Of a stretch of 64,000 bases of DNA, positions 22,493 through 34,242 are shown in pieces. How positions within the stretch are numbered: the stretch's first letter is position 1; the number at the start of each line of letters is the position of its first letter. The translations under genes and the position numbers were made by a program. The stretch comes from Sodiomyces alkalinus F11 (Eukaryota > Ascomycota > Sordariomycetes > Glomerellales > Plectosphaerellaceae). The DNA lies in contig NW_021167080.1 of the NCBI RefSeq assembly GCF_003711515.1, forward strand, positions 4,707,255-4,771,254, read 5' to 3'. A model generated the notes under the pieces. That model made no database searches. It saw only the letters and a list, made by a program, of their open reading frames with translations, and had not been told where the DNA came from.

Positions 22493-23756
22493 AACAGGAG
22501 CGCCGTGAGGAAGGTTGGGTCAAAGTCCGATCCAGATGTGGCTCCTCTGTAGTATACGAATAAGAGGAAAGGGAGGATGGAAACAGAAGAAGAAGAAGAA
22601 GAACAAGAAGAGTCGCCCTACCTGACATGCTCAAGTGATGTCATCTTGGAAGAAAATGGAACACGGCATTGCCAAGTGAGAGGCATTTTGCGAGGAAGGA
22701 ACAGCTGAAAAAAGATGGGACCTGCCCATGTAAGATTTCGGTTCGGGTAAGACTTCAACACTGATATCGGGTTAGGAGGCCGAGGGCACTGTAGCAGTTG
22801 TCTGAAGTCTCCGGCCACCTAAATTGTGGTGGTAGGCGTTACGTCCAACTCGCTGATCGGGAGTGTAGAGTGTAGACTGAAAGGAAATATCATCGTCTCT
22901 TATCCCGTCAAAAGGACTCGCTAGTGGTTCTCATCATCATCGGTCGAGCAAGCCCTGGCAATGGCCTAAGGGGTTGGCTGTAAATGGGCAATACGACACT
23001 AAAGCTTTGGAAATCGTGCAGTTCACCTAACAGAACCATTGCCAACCATCCAGAAGGGAATAAAGATGTGAGATAATAAACATGTCAGTCTCCCGAGTAA
23101 CATATATATCATGTCAATGTGACTTGACTTGTGAATGGTGTCCATCCGTGGGCAAGAGGTAAAGGTGAAGTCGAAATAAACGCGTCTCACATATGAGATC
23201 TTGGCAAGTATATTAGCTAATTTTGCTACTTGGACGTTTATATAAGCCAAAATACATGGGCTGTGGGGGGTTTCTTTTTTGGGTTTACACGTGTATATAC
23301 GAAAGACCATAAGGTATCTGTCTAGGTATGAGAACCGGTTCTACAGGTCCGACGTTTCAATGAGAGGACTTTGATTGCCAAGAGCAACCTTAATCCGGTC
23401 TCTTCAGAGGAAAAGGGAAAAAAGAAAAAAAGAAAAGAAGAAGAAAAAGAAGAAGAAAACCCCTCACAATAGCAAGAGACAGGCTATGCTAGGTAGCTTG
23501 AGAGTCACTGGTTAATCAACCCTGAAATTCATTCCATATAATGACCCATACCTTCCCCTCTCTTTCCCTTCTTTCTTCTTTCCGGTGGTTCAAGGCGCCT
23601 TCTATCCGACCTATCTAACGAAGAAGAGAGGCGGAAGATCAACTCCCAAAGTCCAACTCGGATCCTCTCATACGTGACGTCACGTCCCTCAACTGAGATC
23701 AATAATTACTCCAAGACAAAGTACTCGGGCTTACGCTTACAGTCTCCTCAAGAATC
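22493..23756. other. Divergent intergenic region, no gene seen
   Basis: Lies between the 5' ends of the purine permease (-) and the methyltransferase-like gene (+). It contains A/G-rich tracts at 22575-22610 and 23410-23460. No coding frame is supported. Confidence 0.5.
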
Positions 23757-25426
23757 ATGTGGGAGGTTGTGTGGACCGACCCGGACAAGAAGTCCAGAAG
23801 ACAACATCGCGAAAGAAAAAAGGACCAGCAAAATCGGAGGCACAGGAGTAAGACGATCCAGGACTCCCCTTCGAGTCGCACTCCAGATCAGTCGGTCGAC
23901 CGCTCTCAGGGCTCTCCCGGCTCATCCACCCAAGGTAGGGATCCGTCCCAACAACACACCTATGCCACACAGCACTGATTTCTGGGCTTGACAGGTTCAG
24001 TGGTCTCACAATGGACCGACAGCTCGGTCGTCAAGCCAGTGTCACCATGCAGCACCTCGATGGCCGAGTCAATAACAACAAGGTCAGGCCACCCCTACGT
24101 TTCATCTCCTGTCCACAGTGGGCATTACTGACAGCCAGTAGGGCACTGGGACCTCTCCAATCAGACGCACCGATCAACCTGTTTCCGAAGCAGCCGTCGC
24201 ACTCACATCGGAGCCGACTGGATTGCGTTCCGTCCTGGGATTCCGTCTTCAAGCCCAACAACCATGAAGCATGGAAGCCACTTGACACCTCCTCGCATTC
24301 TGGTCGGTTACCTGCTGTTCGAGCTTCGGCGTCCGAAAGAATGACACCTGAGTCCAAGGAGGCTGAGAACGACATGGGGAAGCCACCGGGCTTGAATGAA
24401 TTGCAGCGAGAGATCAAGCGCATCACCACTGCAAACAACAATGTCCACCTTCTCCGTCTCAAGGAGCTGTGGAGAGAGTCGAAAGCCGAGACTGCATGTC
24501 AGGAGCTTGAGATGGAAAAGACGATATGGATGCTCTCCGCTCTAGACAACATGGATAGGCCAGTAAATCCAAGTCCCGGTCCCTCCAGAGATCCTTGCTC
24601 GCAAGATACGTCTGGCCAGACTCGGAAGATCCTAGCTCTATTCGAATCCCATGGTGAGCCGGTCCTCATATAGTTTCATGGCTACACACTACGATATCGG
24701 CGATTCTGACATTGTCGTCTCTTAGCCACAGCTTCGTACTTGGCCGCAGTCCATTCCGACAGGACTGTTTGCCATATATCGTCTGATCCACTCCCGCACA
24801 CACTCTTCTCAAACATCCATCCCGTGTTCGTACCGTCTGCGTCCATGCCAACGCTCCCCGTGGCACCAGGACTCTTCGACGCAGCGTACTCCCTCACCCT
24901 CCCTTCGATGGTGCCGGCCGCGGAGGTGCCCCGACTGCTGAGCAAAGTCCACGGCGCCCTGGCCGAAGGAGGCAGGTTTCACCTGACGCTGATCGACCCG
25001 ATGCCTTCGGCAGCAGCCACACTGGGGCCGCTTCTCCGCGCCTGGCTCGAGAAGCACCTGCTGATCAAGCTCGAACGCAACTTCCGAACTACGCTCCCGA
25101 GCAAGCTGTTCCCGTGCTGGCTTGCAGATGCCAGTCTCCGTGCAGAGGGCAGCACCATCACCACGACGAAGTTCCTTGCCGTACCGTTGGCGAAGTCCGA
25201 GGGCGTGGCGGCGGCATACCGCAGGGAAGAGGCCGCGGGAAAGCTTATCAAGCAAGAGTTGCGGAGTTTCGTGGGTCGAATGCTATGGGTGGAAGTTTGG
25301 GGACGCCTCGTAACTGCCGATGACATGTGGTGGGAGGACGAACTGATTGTTCGAGAATGCTACGCCATGCGAACGGCATGGGATTACAGCATTATTGAGG
25401 CGGTGAAGCACACGTCGCCGTGTTGA
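23757..25426 (+). CDS. Methyltransferase-like protein with a disordered N-terminus
   Basis: Four exons, 23757-23934, 23995-24082, 24139-24653 and 24726-25426, stay in frame for 493 residues. The N-terminal half is polar and probably disordered: a basic start (TDPDKKSRRQHRERKKDQQ) and Ser/Thr/Pro-rich stretches, then a helical segment (PPGLNELQREIKRITTANNN). The C-terminal half resembles the second part of a class I SAM methyltransferase: FDAAYSLTLPSMVPAAEVPR, then LLSKVHGALAEGGRFHLTLI (the helix and strand after motif IV), then LRAWLEKHLLIKLERNF and MLWVEVWGR. A glycine-rich motif I (GxGxG) is not visible, so catalysis is doubtful or the fold is divergent. The second intron has a weak GTCAGG donor and is the least certain junction. 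The relation to known fungal methyltransferases is inference. Confidence 0.65.
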
Positions 25427-26336
25427 GGTTGTACGGGGTAGTGAACAAAAAGAAAAAAAATTCTAACCAGGACCTTGACTGACTGACTGCGTCCAAGGTC
25501 GTCAGAACTAAGTTGGCTTGTATTCACCTGATAGTTGATGATCGAGTCGCATGGGGCGCGGATGACAAATCGACATCAGAGGCAGCTGGCCCTCGAACTT
25601 GAGTACCTACACCGAAGTCTACCAATGGCAGATGCTTTTTTACAACCACAGATACTCAGTCGCTCAGGAGTGGACTAATAAGGAGGCTGGATATGTTGTG
25701 GAGAACTCTCTGGACGATCTAGACCCCAATAGAGGGCGCGGCGCCCTTCTTGGCTTACGGATAGAGCCTGCCGTCTTGATGGGGATAGCTGCCCACGATT
25801 ACCGGTACGACATCCACAGTTTACAACGGTACGTCTTGGAACTTACAAGTACCTAATTACGGAATAATCCGTACCTCTGAGTTCTGACCCGAGGTATTTG
25901 CACGTGTTTTTACCATTCAGCAGAGACGAGCTCCGCCACGAACACCCCCTCCTCACCTCAAACCGGGTTGTCGGTACGGCCCCCCTGCTGGAACTTGTCC
26001 GGTCCTACCCTGTAATCCTACGTAACCGTCGATTCCTTCACATACTGCCCACTCACCATCTAAGACATGGAGGAGTGCACCGCCTTCAAGAGCGAACTAC
26101 CCAGATATGAGACAATTTATACGGCAAGATCATACCCTCTGATAAAGTAAGGTATACAGATATCACCATCTCCCAAAGATATACACACATCTGGTAAATT
26201 ACTTTATTTCCTCTCGGCCAAGAAGCCCGCGTGCGAAAGTATACACATACATACATACATACATACATTAATCCTGTTGTTTGCCTCTCCCTTTCTCCCG
26301 GAATAGGTCCTGCCACTACTTCTTTAGTATTTCTCA
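25427..26336. other. Convergent 3' flank with a CATA repeat
   Basis: Between the methyltransferase-like gene and the GPCR gene. It has GTACGG/CCGTAC motifs near 25810-25875 and a (CATA)n repeat near 26245-26268. Small open frames (for example 25599-25856) have no coding signature. Confidence 0.5.
26245..26268. repeat. (CATA)n microsatellite
   Basis: About six tandem CATA units in the 3' flank of the GPCR gene. Confidence 0.85.
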
Positions 26337-27984
26337 TCACTGCTCATGCGACACTGATCTGCTCCCACTGGTATTGGCAAGCTCCGTCGTGCTCTCACTC
26401 TCGTAGCTCTTGGCGGCATTGGCGCGATCCCGGCTCGTAAGCTTGTACGCCTCCGTCCCCCGGCGCAGCCCGGCCCTCTGCTGCCCCGCCGGCCGGCGCC
26501 AGGCCCACAAGTCGGCGAAGAACACCTTGCACGCCGACCACGAGGTGGCGACGTAGATGATGGCGTTCCAGAACCCCTGCAGCGGAAGCACGAACGCGCT
26601 CATGTACTCGAGCGGCGTGCCCGACGAGCTGCCGTGGACCATCGAGTACACGCGGTTCGCGCTGGACGGGATCCACGTGATGAGGATGGCCGCGAAGAAC
26701 AGGAACGCGCACTTGGCGTAGTGCCAGGCCGCGCTGTTCGCCTCGTAGTGGCGGCGGCGGGCCGCGACCGCCGGCGCCGCCACGGTGCCCGTGCCAGTGC
26801 CGGTGCCTGTGCTGGTGCCGGACCCGGCGGGACCGGTGGAGGAGTGGGTGATGGTCGGGGCCACGGGGACGGCGGTCTCTTCGGGCGGGCTGTCCTTGGG
26901 GTTCGGGTTCGCCGTGATGCTCACCGAGTAGATCGCGTCGGAGTTGTCGGGTCCCGGCGCCGCCTCCGGTTCACCCCGGTGCGGGCGGTGCGGGCGGTGG
27001 GGGCCTGGTTGCAGCGAGGCGGCGGCATCGGCTGGTCGGCGAATGGCGGCCTCGGTGGTGATGTGGACTTCAGTTGTCTTCACGGGCACAAACAGTTCGT
27101 TGAATGGGGCCAGTCCATCGGTCCCGTGGTTGTCGAAGTCGCGTAACTGCTGACGTTTCCGGTAGATGTCGCCTCCCGTGCGGATGTAGATGAAAAAGGT
27201 GATAAAGAGGACGAACCTGTATGTGGAAGTCAGCCAACAAAACTTGGCCCCCACCCCCCNNNNNNNNNNNNNNNNNNNNNNNNNNNNNNNNNNNNNNNNN
27301 NNNNNNNNNGACACCAACCCGTCCTGCACCGCGGGAGAGAGAACTCACCAGATGGGCCCGTAGAAGGTTAGGATACGCCAGATCTCCCACTCTGCTGTAA
27401 CCCAGCACCAGATGCCCGCGTTGCCGTAGACTCTGTGACCATTCCCGTCCCTAACAAAAATGTAGGTCAAGGCCGGAACTAGGGGGATCCCATAACAGCA
27501 GAGAAAGTACAGGATCTCCATCTTGCGTAAGCGTTCGGCGTCAAACTTGTAGTAAAACGTCAGGTATACATTAATGGCCATGGACAGGATCCAGAGCACA
27601 TCTGCACCCATGAACCTAGAAGGAACGAGACGCGTAAAGAGTGAGCAACGAGGGCGAATGTGAGGGGTGAAGAGCTGGGGAAGGGGTTCATAGAAGAAAA
27701 ACGGACATTTGAATTAGAAAAGCCTGAAACTGACAGCCAAACGAGTCCGGGGCGTGGATGTAGGAGCGGGCCATCATCGTGGCAACATTAGTGATAGCAT
27801 TTCCGATGGATGCATAGAAGACAAGACGATTGATTGGCTTGCGGAAGGCCTTGGACGAGGTAAATGTCACAATGATGAAAACACAACCCAGGAGGGAGAA
27901 GATGGAGCACGTGCGTTCAATGATGCTCAGCGCGTCAGCATCATCTTCCGCCAAACTCCGCTGCATGGCCATTTCGATCGCCAT
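26337..27984 (-). CDS. G-protein-coupled receptor, fungal cAMP-receptor-like class
   Basis: Seven-helix plasma-membrane receptor related to Dictyostelium cAMP receptors and the fungal cAMP-receptor-like (Neurospora GPR-1/2/3-type) group. The ligand in fungi is not established. Exons 27984-27707, 27615-27349 and 27216-26337 give 474 residues. Helices are visible as IFSLLGCVFIIVTFTSS, RLVFYASIGNAITNVATMM, ADVLWILSMAINVYLTFYY, ILYFLCCYGIPLVPALTYIF, ILTFYGPIWFVLFITFFIYI, CAFLFFAAILITWIPSSANR and SAFVLPLQGFWNAIIYVATS. The third intracellular loop is very long (about 205-360), low complexity and rich in Pro, Gly, Thr and Ser (a GTSTGTGTGTGTV run), a likely site of regulation. The basic C-terminal tail has many Ser and Thr. 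The run of Ns falls wholly within the second intron (27348-27217), so the protein is intact. Confidence 0.92.
27260..27309. other. Assembly gap (50 N) inside a GPCR intron
   Basis: Fifty Ns follow directly after a C-run (CCCCACCCCCC). The gap lies inside the second intron of the GPCR gene and does not touch an exon. The round length suggests a placeholder of unknown true size. Confidence 0.95.
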
Positions 27985-30909
27985 TTTGGTAGCAGCCGGC
28001 AGCTAAAAAAAAAAACAAAAAAAAAAAAAACGGTTGGCTTTCGCTTTGGTACCTCAACCGGGTTGGGGATAGAGCGCCGAGGTAGGGACACCGGTATGAT
28101 GTCGGATGGCCGAGCAATCTTTGCAGATAGGGGGAAGTCGAAGTCGCCTGGGGGTCAGAAATGTCCTCGGAAGCACCGAGGATACTATGCACAAGAGACC
28201 GAGTAAGCTCTGTTCGTCCCCTGGACCGTGATTGCGAATGCTGCGATGCCGACGGTAAGTACGTTGAGTTGACGGACGGATTACGGCGTGGTGAAGTGGT
28301 TGCCGAGTAGGAGGTGCGTGATGACAACAAAGTTATGTGTCGAAAGGCGCTGGAATGATAGCGGAAGACACAAAGAAGTTGAAGCCGTCAAGCAAGGTCG
28401 ACATGGAGGCCAAGGTCTCGGTAATTAGACGCAGGGCTGACCGGTTGAGAAAAAAAAGGGGGTGACACAAAACAACATGAAGATGAAAGAAAATAAAGAA
28501 AAGCGAGAGGGAAGTGAGAAGTAGTTGAGCCAAGAGAGAGGCCCTTTCTTCCTAATGCTCTTCAACCCCAAGATACAAGTTGGGAGGCAGGAACCGTGAT
28601 AGATAGCCTGGCCATCGAAGGAGTTCAGGTTCAAAGATCAGAAAAGAATGCAAACTCTTGTAAGAGGGGGTGCGTTTGCAGGTACTCGAATATATCAATG
28701 AAATGCTAGTACAAAGTAGGTATTAATTAGTACATATGGTAGGTAGGTGATGCGTACAAAGTAGTTCCTAGCTGCGCTCGAACCCTCGACCATCGCATGG
28801 CGTCTAGTGGATGAACAGGGTCCCAGGAGCTTGGAAAGGGGGTGGGCTCGAGGACAAGAAGGACGTGCGCTCAGGTCCGTGGTGCGTGCTAACCAGGTCC
28901 TTCGAAGAGGCCGGGACAAGGGGCCCTGCCCCGTGCGGGCAACGCTCGACATCCTTCGTGCTTGAAAGTTCAGACCCTGCGTACTTTTACAGTACGGCCT
29001 AATAATGCCCCGGCCTTCTGGGATGAAGCCGACAGAAGGGGGCGGCAAAGAAAACTAGCAGCATAACTCGGCACCGTACGGCTAGTCGCTGCTTTTTGTA
29101 TGAAGCTGCTGTTTCCCCTGCTCTCTCAGGAGGATGATTCCCAAGAGTCTGCAAGGGCCGGAGAAACAAGTGAGTGCCATACGGCGTCGGTCGTAGGTAC
29201 GAAGTATGTCTGTACAACGTACCGTACCGTTGTACTACTCGCCTCTTGGAAGACGAGAATACGAGATATGTAGACAGACCCCTCCATAACAATGCGGATA
29301 GCTAGTTTCTTCAACCACGTGGATAAAGCCACAGCGACGCGAGCGGTTGCCCCTAGTCGGGGAGAGTTGTGATCTGGGGAAGACTCGTAAGCCAGAGGTT
29401 AGACGAGTCATCGTTCCCTGCCTTAGGGGTGGAGCTAGCTGGGGGAGAGGGGGGGGGGGATCCATGCTAGCATCAGATACCTAGTACGTTGTAATTATGT
29501 ATGTGATTGTCAAGAATCTCAAGATTCGCATGAGGTGGCCGAGCAGGGTTCGTGGGGCGGCCATGGCGTATACCGTGTTTGCAGGTTTGTAGACGTGTTT
29601 GACGGCGGCTGTTGTTCTGGTTCTTTCGTTGTCTGTCTCCATTTTGCCAATACCGGCGGACTTTTATCCACTTCCATCTTCTAGAGTCAACACACGTACG
29701 TTGTACATAGGTATGCTGCGTGGGCGTCAGGCGCACGGAGGACTCCGGACAGAGAACGTGCCAAGACTCAGCGCGAGCCCACAATGGTTGTACGGAGTAT
29801 GTATCCGTACGTACATTCTCATTGTCCTCCATGAAACCTGTCAGACACCTAGGTACTGTACGTACTTCCTCCTTCGTAAGGTACCTTAACACGTTGTATG
29901 AAACGAATGTCCGGTCCAAGCCATGTGCGGCGTACGGATCCGTACTCCGTGGACTCGGCGTTGCTGAATTCCCATGACCGAGTCTTCTCAAGTGCAGCCA
30001 CAGTATCCATTGGTTACTCCATAGCCAGAGCCATGGTGACGAACCATTTGGTTCTATCCGTACTCTCGAACGGATAGGTATGCTTCGCTCGCGTGGCGAA
30101 TGTGGTGGTTCGCAAGGATGGACCCAGCTTGTGTGGTGTGTCCGCCTACGTCGTACATAATAAGGTACCACGTACGCATGGCGTGGCCCAAAGATCCAAA
30201 GATGAGTCCGTGCGCATGTGCACGGGCGATCAAATTCGTCTCATGTTTTCAACCTGCCAATGTAAGCAAGCGGAAGTGTCTGCATTACTGGACCCAGGAG
30301 CAAGGTATCTTGCCAATTCGACGCCTCAAGGAACCGGTACGATACTATTTCCAGTAGTCTGGGGGAGTTCAATACGACGTACGCTGTACAGTGGGAATCG
30401 CAAATCTGCATAAGGTGCCACAGGTACCACTAACGACTTGGCGCCCCATATTCCCCATACTTATGTAAGACCAGCCAATAAACTCACTTTATATATGAGT
30501 GTACCTTAATCTTGCAACCCTCTCCCTTACGTGATTACTTTATACGAAGTACTTCGAAGAAAAAGGACTTTTGGAATATAGGTCATTTGTCATCGAGGTC
30601 AAAAACTCGAAGTGCCTGCCGAGATATAAAGGCGACGTTTATTTTCGGCATTGTCGGGGAAGTGGGACCAAAGCGGTAGAACCCCAGATGCGAATGTGCC
30701 ACAATCTTTATTAGTGTGGTATGGTAGGTACACAAAGCGACGGAGTATTTGAACTTCCCGTCAACTACGCGTATTAGCTAAAGTCAGAAATAGGATGCAT
30801 GTGTTGTAGATCGGAGCTCTCTTACCTACCTAAGGTAGGTACCGTATGTTAACCAGGTAATTATATTTACTCGTACCTTACCTTTTCTTGGGTCTGTCTC
30901 CGTACTCCG

Positions 30910-30925
30910 TACTCCGTACGGAGTA
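30910..30925. repeat. Perfect 16-bp palindrome TACTCCGTACGGAGTA
   Basis: It is preceded by a further direct copy of TACTCCG. The half-site TACGGAGTA (or TACTCCGTA) recurs in many intergenic places in this window but was not noticed in the coding exons. Its role is unknown. Confidence 0.8.
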
Positions 30926-31440
30926 GTTCATCCGTTGTAATGGGGATTGCCTTCCTTACCTAGTAAGGTAGGTACCTTGGCCAAACCCCACAAATATTTA
31001 CCAAGGTAGGTACCTAGATACTCCGCAGGTGCCATGGTGGCTCAGTGCCTGGTGACATTTTGTATTTTCTTGGATGACATGCATCCCGATTTCTTCATTT
31101 TCGTCATTTTTCTTTCTTTTTTCTTTTCCTATCCTCTTTTAAGGGAACGACGAGGCTCAAGCGCAAATTCCACCCCCAATCCATTTCTCCACTGGAAAAA
31201 GAGAAACAAAAGAAGAAGGGAAAAGGACAAAAAAAGAGAGAGAACGAGCTGATTGAGATGGGTGTAACCCCAGTCCCATGGGGAATCGATCACCATACCC
31301 TTGAAACAACGTAAGAACTAGCCCGAGACGGGACACCGCACCATGAATCCTGGGGTAGACCCATGATACCGGAGTGACACTTCTCCGTTGATAGATATGA
31401 AGTAACAATCCCCAATAATGCGTAGCTGCTATGTCTTCTG

Positions 31441-31523
31441 TTTCTTTCTTTCCTTCTTTCTTTCCTTCTTTCTTTCCTTCTTTCTTTCCTTCTTTCTTTC
31501 CTTCTTTCTTTCCTTCTTTCTTT
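31441..31523. repeat. 12-bp tandem repeat microsatellite (TTTCTTTCCTTC)n
   Basis: About seven tandem copies of a pyrimidine 12-mer, nearly perfect. An open frame through it only encodes Phe/Ser/Pro repeats and is not a gene. Confidence 0.9.
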
Positions 31524-32233
31524 ATTAATTTTTATATATATCCAAAGTTATGGAATATTCTGCTCGGCGACGTGTCCAGAAGTATAGAGTGTCTACGGCG
31601 GAAGCATGGATACACATAGGTAGGCAGCTAAAATGTGTTCTGAATGGTTTCACTTCGCGACCACTTCAACGACTGAAAGGGTCCGCGAGCCGAGTAATTA
31701 CGTACTGTGCTATCTCGCGGGACGACAACAAAAGCCAAACCAACCAGTAATTTATTTGTCGTACTCGATGTTGAATGTGGAGAGCACCTACCTACATAAA
31801 CGTGTACAAATGCACCTCTGTGTGTGAATATATCGAGGGAAGGCGTCAGGTTTTGGCTTCAACAGTGCTTGGGTGAAAAAGATGGATCATGGATGGCCAT
31901 CGTTTTTTGTCGACCATTGATCCCGAGTGAGCTTTTACGGCATTCTTGAGATACGGACTCTGAGAATGCCGTTCTCTACTCCCCTACATTGGTCACTATT
32001 TGTTCAGCCATGATCCCCTCTTCACGTCTTTTGTGAAGGCTCGGTCTGTACAAGGGGTGAAGAGACACACCGCGTCCAGTGCGCCCAACGTCTCGGCAAT
32101 GCTGCTGTCAACCCCCCAAATTCTCAACCATAAATAGCCCCCCTACCCCGATAGTTGCCAGACCCCCCGGGCCACCGAAACCCCAGCCTGTTACGTCGGA
32201 GCGAAAGAGAGACGAGCAAGCGTCATGTTCTAG

Positions 32234-32557
32234 GTCCGCGTCGACATCGGAGAATGGGACGGGCTCAGAGAACCCCGGTGGCACTCTTTTGACACCGACA
32301 CCGACATCGATAACGACAACGACAACGACATCGACTACGACGTTCCCATGCCGAGCCCTCCACCTTCACCCCCTATATTCGGGCAATATAAACACGACAT
32401 CGACTTGATCCCTTACGGACAAGACACATCTCCCAGTGGAAGAGGTGAAGCCTGGCAGCAGAGTCACTGCTGGAACCCAGGGGCTCAAACAGGCTATACA
32501 AATCGCCACATGTTCCACATAGAGTTCGTGTGTCGCTGCCCGAGAGGCCAGAACTAG
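32234..32557 (+). CDS. Possible 3' exon of an unrecognised small protein
   Basis: An open stretch of 107 codons to the TAG at 32555, directly preceded by an acceptor-like TTCTAG at 32228-32233. The translation looks ordered for chance sequence: an Asp/Asn-rich repeat (DTDTDIDNDNDNDIDYD), a Pro-rich segment (PMPSPPPSPPIFG), then a Cys/His-bearing tail (HCWNPGAQTGY, FVCRC). I recognise no family. A matching 5' exon was not found with confidence, so it may be a gene fragment or chance. Confidence 0.28.
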   Translation, partial: VRVDIGEWDGLREPRWHSFDTDTDIDNDNDNDIDYDVPMPSPPPSPPIFGQYKHDIDLIPYGQDTSPSGRGEAWQQSHCWNPGAQTGYTNRHMFHIEFVCRCPRGQN

Positions 32558-32781
32558 TATCCATAAAGTGATAGGTTTCGGCCCCCTAAGACACCCCCGG
32601 TAGTATATCCCCCCCAGAACACAAACTTGGGGAAATAGGCCCGATCTTCGCCTTGGTATGCTGCTGCACCTTCAATCCAGGAATATGTTTCTTGACACTT
32701 AATACATCGCCATCTGTCGACGTTACAGGAACAAAGTCGCTTCGTCGCGCCGAATAGACTTGGTATTTCTGGAGAAAGTGA

Positions 32782-34242
32782 CTACTCAGAGGGCGTGCTC
32801 GAAGGTCGCGGGACACACTTCGCGGGTGCCTCGGACTCAAACTTCCACCAGTTGAAAGAGAACAGCACGTTCCCCTTATCTTCGGGTCTTTCAGGCCACA
32901 TGGGCACAAGATCCTCCTCCGTCGGGTAGAAAGCAAAGAACAGATCATGGACGCCCTGAGCCCCCTCCGGGTCGATTTCGCAGGTCACCGTCTCCCAATT
33001 CTGCCACCCTCCCGTGCTGGGGACCTCACACTCACCAACCCTGCGGCCTCGCTCCCAGTTATCCAGCCTCACCTGGATCGAGCCTCCATTGCCGCCCGAG
33101 GCAATCCTCACGTCGAGCGAACACGCGCCCTCCTCGCCAAAGTCAACGCCACCGACCTTGATGAAGTCACGCTGGCGGATGCGGTTCACATTCATACCGC
33201 CTCCCTCGTCCTCGCAGACCTCGGTGCTGACCCCGCGGGAGAAGGCGATGAGTTCGGCCTCTTGACGAACGTACGGGTTGACGTGCTTGAGCTGGGATGG
33301 GCCGTCTTCGGTCATGATGAGCTTGGGAATCGTGCCGTCGAGGTTGTACATGAACTGCTCCACGGCGACGGAGCGCCAATAGCCGCCGCCGCGCGGGAGG
33401 GCACCGTTGTGGTAGAAGAAGTAGTTGTTGCCCTGGAACTCGACGTAGCCGGGGTGGTTGGTGAAGGCGCGGGACTGCGGGGGCATCACGACACCGCGAT
33501 AGGTCCAGGGGCCTCTGGGGGTAGGCGCCGTAGAGTATCGGATATCCTCGTCGCAGCAGTTGGCGGCATAGAGGATGTAGTACAACTCGTCTCGCTTGTA
33601 CACCCAGGGCCCTTCTTCGTAGCTGCTGGGTCGATCCGAATCATAGTCGCGGCGAGGGCCGAATGTGGCGGTCGTCAGGTTGACCTCGACAGGGTCGTTC
33701 TTGAGGGAAATCATGTCGTCATTGAGCTCGGCGTACCAGAGGCCGGGATTGCCCCAGTAGATGTACGCCTGACCGTCGTCGTCGATGAAAGTATGCGGGT
33801 CGATCTCGTTATTGGCGACCAGTGGCTCTCCGATGGCGTCTCGGTAAGGCCCAGTGATGTTTTCTGCCACGGCAACGCCGATGCCGCGCTCACCACCGAT
33901 CTGCGACATGGGCACGTACCAGAAGAACTGGCCGTCGCGCTCGACGACCTGTCCCGCCCAGGCGTCGGACTGAACCCAGTCAAAGGCGTCAAGGCCGAGA
34001 GGAGAGCCATGGTCCAGCCAGTTCATCATGTCGTCTGTCGAGTACAGGCGCCAGTCGCGCATGTCGAAGAAGTCCCTGGCGGTTTCCTCGTCGTGACTGG
34101 TGAAGACGTAGACGCGGCCATTGTGGACGATGGGGGCAGGGTCTGCCGTGTACCGAGTCTGAACAATGGGGTTGTCTGCATGGACGACATGGAGGAGGCC
34201 GATGAGCGCCGCAGCGGCGCCCCAGCTCATAGAAGCCACCAT
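32782..34242 (-). CDS. Secreted glycoside hydrolase family 43 protein with a C-terminal carbohydrate-binding-like domain
   Basis: GH43 enzymes are inverting beta-xylosidases, alpha-arabinofuranosidases or arabinanases acting on plant hemicellulose. The ATG at 34242 begins a signal peptide (MVASMSWGAAAALIGLLHVV, then HA before the mature DNPIVQTRY), giving 486 residues. The frame stays open upstream to 34503, but that would bury the signal peptide. The three GH43 acidic residues are visible: Asp34 in YTADPAPIVHNG (general base), Asp148 in NNEIDPHTFID (pKa modulator) and Glu210 in SSYEEGPWVYKR (proton donor). The single five-bladed-propeller-sized domain ends near 345. The rest (GACSLDVRIASGGNGGSIQV, WQNWETVTCEID, VHDLFFAFYP) looks like a CBM6-type beta-sandwich. 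Exact substrate specificity cannot be read from sequence. Confidence 0.93.
   Translation of the reverse strand: MVASMSWGAAAALIGLLHVVHADNPIVQTRYTADPAPIVHNGRVYVFTSHDEETARDFFDMRDWRLYSTDDMMNWLDHGSPLGLDAFDWVQSDAWAGQVVERDGQFFWYVPMSQIGGERGIGVAVAENITGPYRDAIGEPLVANNEIDPHTFIDDDGQAYIYWGNPGLWYAELNDDMISLKNDPVEVNLTTATFGPRRDYDSDRPSSYEEGPWVYKRDELYYILYAANCCDEDIRYSTAPTPRGPWTYRGVVMPPQSRAFTNHPGYVEFQGNNYFFYHNGALPRGGGYWRSVAVEQFMYNLDGTIPKLIMTEDGPSQLKHVNPYVRQEAELIAFSRGVSTEVCEDEGGGMNVNRIRQRDFIKVGGVDFGEEGACSLDVRIASGGNGGSIQVRLDNWERGRRVGECEVPSTGGWQNWETVTCEIDPEGAQGVHDLFFAFYPTEEDLVPMWPERPEDKGNVLFSFNWWKFESEAPAKCVPRPSSTPSE

Larger units (their letters stand above)
27985..32781. other. 4.8 kb gene-poor region rich in short palindromes
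   Basis: Beyond the 5' end of the GPCR no long coding frame is credible. It includes an A-run (28005-28030), perfect palindromes TACGGATCCGTA (29933-29944) and TACTCCGTACGGAGTA (30910-30925), inverted ACCTACCT/AGGTAGGT pairs (30824-30840), a 12-mer microsatellite (31441-31523), and one possible exon (32234-32557, listed separately). A minus-strand open frame over 29473-30171 has random-looking composition. Confidence 0.5.

Noticed and set aside
25599..25856. 85-codon frame downstream of the methyltransferase-like gene
   Set aside because: No homology visible, no splice context, lies in a convergent 3' region.
28755..28815. T-loop-like GGTTCGAG on the minus strand suggesting a tRNA
   Set aside because: The T-stem does not pair and no acceptor or anticodon stem can be placed around it.
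29473..30171. 232-codon open frame on the minus strand
   Set aside because: No ATG start, random-looking composition, crosses palindromic intergenic motifs, no family resemblance.
31431..31619. Open frame across the pyrimidine microsatellite
   Set aside because: It only translates the 12-bp repeat into Phe/Ser/Pro units.
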